64,000 bases of DNA from Hymenoscyphus infarciens. Lineage: Eukaryota; Ascomycota; Leotiomycetes; Helotiales; Helotiaceae. Position 1 is the stretch's first letter, and each line of letters opens with the position of its first letter. This document shows, piece by piece, positions 57,570 through 64,000 of this stretch. The stretch is from NCBI GenBank assembly GCA_001414345.1, contig LLCB01000137.1:78879-142878 (forward strand). The letters are read 5' to 3'. The notes beneath the pieces are model-generated. The model was given only the letters and a program-made list of their open reading frames with translations. It was not told where the DNA came from and did not search any database. A program made the translations under genes and the position numbers.

Positions 57570-60123
57570 AAGTTTTGAATTTCATGTGTTACTTTCTTGG
57601 ATAGCAGGTCACATTATGAAAATTTCAAAACTTCTTTGCTGTTTCAAGATGTTGCGAGGTTATACTTGTAAACTAGGGAGACCTTGATGGCATGGTACAG
57701 CCCTGCGAAGTAGCCCGGGTAAATCTTACACAGTCACGTGTAGTACTGGGTTTTCCCGGGCAGGTCAGCATTTTTGACAACCACGCCCTTCCGGATTTAG
57801 TTCATTAAGGTCAAATACAACACTGTCAATCAACACTCTCAATCACTACCACGTCAACTCCTTGAGACAGTCTCAACATCCCATCGCCATGATCGTGTTC
57901 GCTTTGCGCCTTCAGAACCGCATGTTGCCTACCTGACCCGACGTCATGTAACCCCCCGCCAACATGCACGCGGGGAGCACGCGACAACGCGAACCCACCA
58001 ATGAAAGGATAAATCAGCGGAACAGCCGGGCTTACGAGAAGCTTTACAACAGAGGAGCTTTTGCTTCGTTTACAACATATTTGCGCTGAATCTTTCAAAG
58101 CCGCGAAAAAGCGATCCGCTCATGGAGAATTGGGAGTTTCAGCGATATCTTTCCCCGACTTGAAACCTAAGCCGACACTCAAAAATGCGGCCGAGAGAGA
58201 TCTTCACACGCAGGCCGCTTGACTCTTGAGCAAACACTCTAGGATACTGATAGATACTGAATAGGCAACCTTCTGGAAGAATTCGTGCATCCTTCGCTGC
58301 ACAGCGGGCGCTATTCTGAGGCGCAAGGGGATTGCCGTGAGAGGTCGGTCGCCTTGAACTTGGCCCCGCGTGATGAAGCTCACCAAGCTCACCAAGATCA
58401 CCATCAAGAACAACCAGAGAGGAGCGGGAGCTGGAGGGGGAATTATTCCCCGTACCTTCAACCCTGCTTCTCATCACGCCACTGCGTTGTCAACGACGTC
58501 GCTTTCCATTCGCCAAGATGGCGCAACCAGAAACAACATATATACCCAAGAGGCTTTCGATTCAACCCGTTTACCTTCCTGTTGCGATCATTTTCCTGCC
58601 ACATCGCGGGGGGTTTCCAGGTTGTATATGTTTCCGACATGCGATACTAGTATGGTTAGCTAGCAGCTAGTCGACCACCCTATGATCCCAGAGTCCAGTC
58701 GCATGGTTCCTTCCTGAAGGAACGAATCCCCAATTGATGGTAATCCTTATCAGGAGGAGTTGCTAACATAATACAGGAACTCCGTATATAACACCTACAT
58801 CAATTCCAAACCCAAGCGCTGAAACATTCGGTCTACGAGAACGAGCAGGATGACCATGAGGTTGTATTCACAACACCGTCCGGCTGTTCTGCGTATCTTT
58901 GGCGTCCCACATTGAGCATCCCGCGCACCGCAAGACAGGGTTCTCCTCCTCCAGGGTCCAAATAAGCTCGATTTCGTTCCCCGCTGAATACTCCATAGAC
59001 CACCATAGACACGCGTATTTTACTGTAGTAGGCGACAGATACTGCCATAAACTGAACGAGTCCGACGATTTGCAGGCCATCTCTCGGGGTTATTATCGTA
59101 TCTGGGGTCTCCATTTCTCAAGGGCTAAACCCGGTCGGGGGTGCATGTCCGTTCGAGGCGGGCCGACTTCAATTACGGGTCATTCCAAAAAGGATCCAAT
59201 CGAAAGCCAGATCGTTTTTCTTCCAGAACAATTCCTGCTTTACCTTAGCCAGGGAGGAGCGGATTCCAATTGACTTCTCCAGCTTATCACGCCACACCCC
59301 GGTTCGCCTCCACAGATGCGAAATAATCGAGTGGCTGGTGGGGACGTGCCGTCGATTCGAGCCCTCACGACTCGACAGTCGAGTTCGCTAGAACTACTTT
59401 CTGGTTTTTACATCATTCGCTAAAACCTCAACTGCCAACTCCAACCGCTTGGAACTTCGTACTCCGTAAGTGTAGAAATGTTGATGGCGAAAGGCAACAT
59501 GATTGGCTTCCACAATCAGCCTCTTCCGGGCCTAGTCTCAATGGCCTCCTGTCATTCGCTGAGTAGCCTCCCTGTCGCAACGGCTCTTATCTGTGGATCT
59601 CAAGGAGGCAATGGGATGAGACATTGCAGTCTGCAATGCATGGAGCTTTAGCGGGGATTTCACGAGCAAACCTTCGCTTCGTCGGACCAACAAGGATTCA
59701 TGAAGCTTCGCCTCTTGTGCGCTGCTTGTTGTGTCTGGGCGATCCCAGTAAATCTTCTCTTTAGTCCGACTTTCGACTCCTCGGTCACGCCGTCTAGCCA
59801 GTGAGCATCAAGGTAGATGCCCTGCAAACCTAGTCGAGATCACCACCGAGCTCCAATTTCTCTACTTATCGTCTATCTAACAACCCGGCGCAAATGCGTA
59901 TCTACTGTCAGTCCCCAAACAGTTAGACGGAAATTTGTCCCAATATCAAGTGGATGGCAGGGGAAACATGTGCGTGGGTAGTTCCCGCTCCATGGTCCTC
60001 TACTTAAGTCGCCCTCCTTCCCAGACCATTTAGAGATCATCCCCTTCATCCATTCCGACCCCTCTCTTGTAGAGTCAACTTTCATTTCACATTCATCTGT
60101 TTGTTTGGAAGATCAAAGTCAAG
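57570..60123. other. Long intergenic region upstream of the amino-acid permease
   Basis: About 2.5 kb without a credible gene. There is a perfect ACTCGAC-A-GTCGAGT palindrome at 59,370-59,384. HGATAR-type sites precede the permease. ORFs such as 58,285-58,650 show no family features. Confidence 0.4.
59284..59878 (-). promoter_or_regulatory. Cluster of GATA-factor sites upstream of the permease
   Basis: HGATAR sites on the minus strand lie at 59,284-59,289 (TGATAA), 59,587-59,592 (AGATAA), 59,866-59,871 (CGATAA) and 59,873-59,878 (AGATAG); the last two are adjacent. GATA factors such as AreA/NIT2 control nitrogen-source permeases in fungi, so nitrogen regulation is plausible. Short sites like these also occur by chance. 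Confidence 0.35.
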
Positions 60124-61817
60124 ATGGACGGTAAAGACACCAAATATGAGGCGTCCACGACGCCGTCGCCAATCCCAGGCGACATTGAGATGGGAGAGAC
60201 CGACAAGCTACACAGAGCCCTCAAAGGTAGACACATGCAAATGATTGCAATTGGTGGTTCTATTGGAGCTGGTCTTTTCGTTGGTTCGGGTGGTGCTTTG
60301 GGATCGGGTGGTCCAGGTGCTTTGGTTATTGATTTCATGATTATCGGTGTCATGTTGTTGCTCACGGTTAATGCTATGGGAGAGCTTGCTGGTACGTCTT
60401 TCGACTCGCATTATTGATTCCCAGCTAACAAATCCTAGCTCTCTACCCTGTCGCTGGTTCTTTCTACAACTACTCTATCCGCTTCATCGATCCTGCCTGG
60501 GGTTTCGCTATGGGTTGGAATTACGCACTCAACTGGTTGATCGTCCTCCCTTTCGAATTAACAACTGCTGGTATTACAATCGCTTTTTGGACGGACCCAG
60601 AGGATACTGGATCTCCTTCAATCAACGTTGCTGTCTGGATTACCATCTTCTTGGTTATGGTTACCGCCATCAATTTCTTTGGTGTGAAGGGATACGGAGA
60701 GGTTGAATTCATTCTTGGTCTCATCAAGGTTGTTGCCATCATTGGATTTATCCTTTTGGGTATAATCATCGACTGTGGTGGTGTCCCAACCGACACCCGC
60801 GGGTATATCGGCGCGAAATACTGGCATGAGCCAGGAGCGTTCCGCAACGGTTTCAAAGGTTTCTGCTCTGTGTTCGTCACTGCATCATTCGCCTTTGGTG
60901 GAACTGAGCTTGTCGGTCTCGCAGCTGCTGAGTGCGCCAACCCAAGAAAGACCATCCCAAAGGCCACCAAGCAAGTCTTCTGGCGGATCACCCTCTTCTA
61001 CGTTATCTCCTTGTTCATTCTCGGTCTTATCGTTCCATCTGATGATGACACCCTCTCCAAGGCTTCCGGAGGACACACCCGTTACTCTCCATTCGTCTTG
61101 TCCTTCAAGCTCGCTGGTATCAAGGTTCTCCCATCTGTCTTCAATGCAGTCATTACTTTGAGTGTCATCTCAGTCGCCAACTCCTGCACTTTCGCCTCCA
61201 CCAGAACTGTTCAAGCTCTTTGCGCCGCTGGTATGGGACCAAAATGGGGAGCCAAGGTTGACTCCAAGGGTCGTCCATGGGTCATTCTCATCGTTGCTCT
61301 TGCTTTCGGAGCTTTGGCATATGTTAACATTGCCCCACAAGGAAGTGAGATTTTCACCTGGTTACTCTCCATCTCCGGTCTATCCAACTTCTTCACCTGG
61401 GGATCTATCTGTTACGCACACATCCGATTCCGTAAGGCTTGGGCCATGAACGGTCGTACCGTTGATGACCTCCCATTCGCTGCCATGTTCGGTACCACTG
61501 GTTCATGGATCGGTCTCGGTCTCAACATTCTCTGCCTGATCGCCCAATTCTACGTCTCTCTCTTCCCTATCGGAGGAAAGCCAGATGCCAAGGCCTTCTT
61601 TGAGAACTACCTCGCTGCGCCAATTGTCATCGCCTTCTTCGTTGGTTACAAGCTCTTCTACAAGCAATGGTCCATTGGTGTCGATCTATCTCTCATCCAA
61701 ATCGATGAGGGTCGTCGTGATTTTGACAAGGTTTCATTCGACGAGGAGATGGCTGCCGAGCGTGCTGAGCAAGCTACCTGGCCAGCGTGGAAGAAATTTT
61801 ACAACAAGTTGTTTTAG
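60124..61817 (+). CDS. General amino-acid permease, YAT family (2 exons)
   Basis: Exons 60,124-60,391 and 60,439-61,817 give 548 residues. The 47-bp intron has GTACGT and CCTAG ends and a GCTAAC branch and falls inside TM2-TM3, giving MGELA-ALYPVAGSFYNYSI. The family start is LKGRHMQMIAIGGSIGAGLF (residues ~35-55). Next come the conserved WNYALNWLIVLPFELTTA, FAFGGTELVGLAAAECANPR and ANSCTFASTRTVQALC segments, with about 12 membrane spans and a cytosolic tail ending WKKFYNKLF. It is a proton-coupled importer of amino acids at the plasma membrane; specificity cannot be told. Codon use is strongly biased (many GGT, GCT, ATC, TTC, AAG), more than in its neighbours, implying high expression. Confidence 0.94.
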
Positions 61818-63148
61818 ACGGATCAAATTTTTGCTTTTTGCGCTGCAATGGGTTGTACAAAAGTATAATGGGATGGTATCAATTATTTACCACTAGACTG
61901 GGGTTTGGGATGGGATACAATAATTTCCTGGGGATTAGATATAGTCTCTTTGTGTTCTAGATAGTTGGATCTGTAATATACCCAAGAACTGTTATTTCAA
62001 ACATCTAGTCTTTCAAAACTTTGCCTCTGTGATTTTCCCGCCTCCCTTTGACTCTTCCGTCAATTTAAGAGTGCCATGCCACTTCCTCCCCTCAAAAACT
62101 AAAGCAGATAGGCCACAAGAAAGCTAGGCCAACACCAAATCTCATTCTTATTCCTTCCATGCATACACCTTCCAAATTCCTTGCCGCTTCCAGTTTTCTT
62201 ACCACGGTTTCTTACTCCCCCCCCCCCTAATTAAATGTCCTTTCTGATAGCTGGGAACCATAAAATCGTACGGGTGTTGCACTAAAAAAAAAGAAGGTTC
62301 AGGTCTAACGTTCATTTAGGGGTGTTCTTGCAATTCACCCTCCAAAGGATAAATGAGCACTGTTTTTACGCCAACCTAAACTAACTTGAAACCATTATTT
62401 TGGTGACAAAAGTTTGTAAAAATAAAAAGATAACTCTAAACAAGGGTAATATACTTTTCTGGTGAATTGACCGAGTACTTATTTAGCATGCAGCTTTCCG
62501 TTGCATACAACTACTCGCATCCCCGCTAAGCCGGAAGGTTCCCTGACCGCCTTCCTTGCAGAGCACTTACAGTACCTCCCTCTTACGAAAGGCCACCGAA
62601 ATACTTTCCTTTCTTGGTCTAGTGTCACACTTCCCCGGATGTTCCTCCGTACTAGCCGCTTGTGGAGTAGTATAAGGCAATCCTTGCTTTGTCAAGTACG
62701 GACATGCTAATTTAAGTTTCTAGCTTCCTTTTAGTCTTCTTCTACTGCTTCTAGCGTCTTCTAGCGTGGCGTTTTAGGTACAGTACGGAGTACCCAGTAA
62801 GTACCCCGCGTCTGGGGTGCATATTTTTTATGTAATACCCCATTTTGGGACGGGGTCCAAGCCACTGTCCCTCGGCAGCTGGAAACTAGTGCTATTTCCA
62901 AGCCCTCAAGTATGGGGAAATTACGTATTTATTCCTCGTTTCTGTCATGAAGGTTGAAAGCTGGAAAGGCTTTCTCTCGGTCAGTGTTTTGTGTCAATTT
63001 TATGTTGATCGTTCAGGAGGCTTTGAGGCTTCTTGGCGATGGCGAATTCCTCCTTCGTTTCTTGTGCATGCGGGACCGGGACATGCGGGAGCTGAGGGAC
63101 TGAGCTGTGGAATCGCACCACAGGCATGCGGATTTAACCGAGCCCGAG
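61818..63148. other. 3' flank of the permease, no gene recognised
   Basis: Includes a nine-base C run near 62,219 and an A10 tract near 62,284. The 91-codon ORF at 62,947-63,222 overlaps the palindrome and is not convincing. Confidence 0.4.
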
Positions 63149-63194
63149 CCTTAGGAGGGCCAGGTCATAACGTTATAACCAGCCCTCCTAAGGG
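63149..63194. repeat. 46-bp near-perfect palindrome
   Basis: CCTTAGGAGGGC on the left is mirrored exactly by GCCCTCCTAAGG on the right. The centre continues the symmetry with ATAACGTTAT, apart from a few mismatches. It could be the terminal inverted repeats of a collapsed DNA transposon or MITE. Confidence 0.7.
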
Positions 63195-63299
63195 CCATAT
63201 GACTCGTCTAACGTCGGTATAACCACGTCGCCTTTTAAGCTTTGTCAGCGCGTAGGGGGTCACGTGTATAATCAGCCTTTGACAGCATTGAAAGAAACG

Positions 63300-64000
63300 T
63301 AACTAAAAGGACTAAAAAGTATTATATATTCTTTAATTAAATATATATTTCTATATATACGTTTAGTAGATAATAGAGTAGAAGGCTTAAAAGAGATAAG
63401 TTCTAGAGATATTTAACATATAATAGAATAAAAGAATTATATTTTAAATAATTAATAAACTAGAAGTATATAAGTAATTAATTAAGTATTTAAAAACATT
63501 AGTTTAAAGAAGACTTTTAGTCTATTCTATACTAAAAGTAGATTGTTTTTAGTCTGTTTTATACTAAAAGTAGGTGGTTTTTAGTCTATAATAGACTAAA
63601 AGTATATAAATAAAGAATTAGTTAATTAGAAAGGTTATATAAAAGAGAACCTTTAGTCTATTATAGACTAAAAGTAGATAGTTTCTAGTATATAATAGAC
63701 TAAAAGTAGGTGGTTTTTAGTCTATAATAGACTAAAAGCATATAAATAAAGAATTAGTTAATTAGAAAGATTATATAAAAGAGGACTTTTAGTCTATTAT
63801 TTACTAAAAGTAGGTAGTTTTTAGTCTATAATAGACTAAAAGTAGGTGGTTTTTAGTCTATAATAGACTAAAAGCATATAAATAAATAATTAGTTAATTA
63901 AAAAGGTTATATAAAAGAGGACTTTTAGTCTCTTATATACTAAAAGTAGATAGTTTCTAGTATATAATAGACTAAAATTAGGTGGTTTTTAGTCTATAAT
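63300..64000. repeat. AT-rich RIP-like DNA entering a 136-bp palindromic tandem array
   Basis: From about 63,300 the DNA becomes AT-rich and poor in CA/TG. From about 63,511 it is a tandem array with a 136-base period. The 23-base palindrome made of TTTTAGTCTAT, A, ATAGACTAAAA starts at 63,579, 63,715, 63,851 and 63,987. Each unit holds two or three related palindromes plus the spacer AAGAATTAGTTAATTAGAAA. The array continues beyond the right edge. Confidence 0.85.

Noticed and set aside
63511..64000. Telomere or subtelomere end
   Set aside because: No TTAGGG-type repeats; the array is a 136-bp palindromic satellite.

Overview
The window is nuclear DNA from a filamentous ascomycete, most likely a leotiomycete of the Sclerotiniaceae/Helotiales type. 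This placement is an inference from protein flavour and genome style; no search was run. The evidence is: genes split by short GT-AG introns (47-194 bp) with CTAAC/CTGAC-like branch sites; typical Pezizomycotina genes (two Zn2Cys6-type regulators, F-box proteins, a MesA-like polarity protein, a TauD-type dioxygenase, a YAT amino-acid permease); and gene-rich DNA abruptly broken by AT-rich islands almost free of CA/TG dinucleotides, which is the mark of repeat-induced point mutation (RIP).

Layout. 1-18.2 kb is gene-rich: the 3' part of a fungal transcription factor, a ~2,100-aa MesA-like membrane protein, a small RRM-like protein (minus strand), a frameshifted GNAT acetyltransferase, an F-box protein, an Rvs167-type BAR-SH3 protein (minus) and mitochondrial cysteine desulfurase NFS1. 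18.3-19.3 kb is a small RIPed block. 20.0-22.4 kb holds a DHA1-like MFS transporter (minus) with reading-frame problems and, divergent from it, the orphaned 5' end of a gene cut off by a SINE-like repeat. 22.4-24.7 kb is empty. 24.7-37.6 kb carries a large F-box protein, the spliceosome-associated CTNNBL1 orthologue (minus) divergent from a conserved fungal protein, a Zn2Cys6 regulator (minus) and a charged fungal protein of unknown function (minus).

38.4-50.9 kb is a 12.5-kb RIPed graveyard. It holds a 2.6-kb element with 180-bp direct terminal repeats and 60-bp and 75-bp minisatellites, a Tad1-like LINE relic on the minus strand whose reverse-transcriptase motifs are still readable, and a 171-bp tandem duplication. 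51.3-55.8 kb returns to genes: a SINE-like repeat, a secreted-looking SET-domain protein, a taurine-type dioxygenase and TOM6. 55.8-60.1 kb is mostly non-coding and contains a clean retroposon insertion (28-T tract, 16-bp target-site duplication). A highly codon-biased amino-acid permease occupies 60.1-61.8 kb. The right edge carries a 46-bp palindrome and a 136-bp tandem array of palindromes that runs off the window.

The genes form no single pathway; most are independent eukaryotic genes. Functional links are weak: NFS1 and TOM6 are both mitochondrial, and the BAR-SH3 and MesA-like proteins both relate to polarised growth or endocytosis at the cell cortex. The most unusual material is in the repeats: the non-autonomous LTR-like element, the retroposon insertion, the SINE-like pair and the palindromic satellite.
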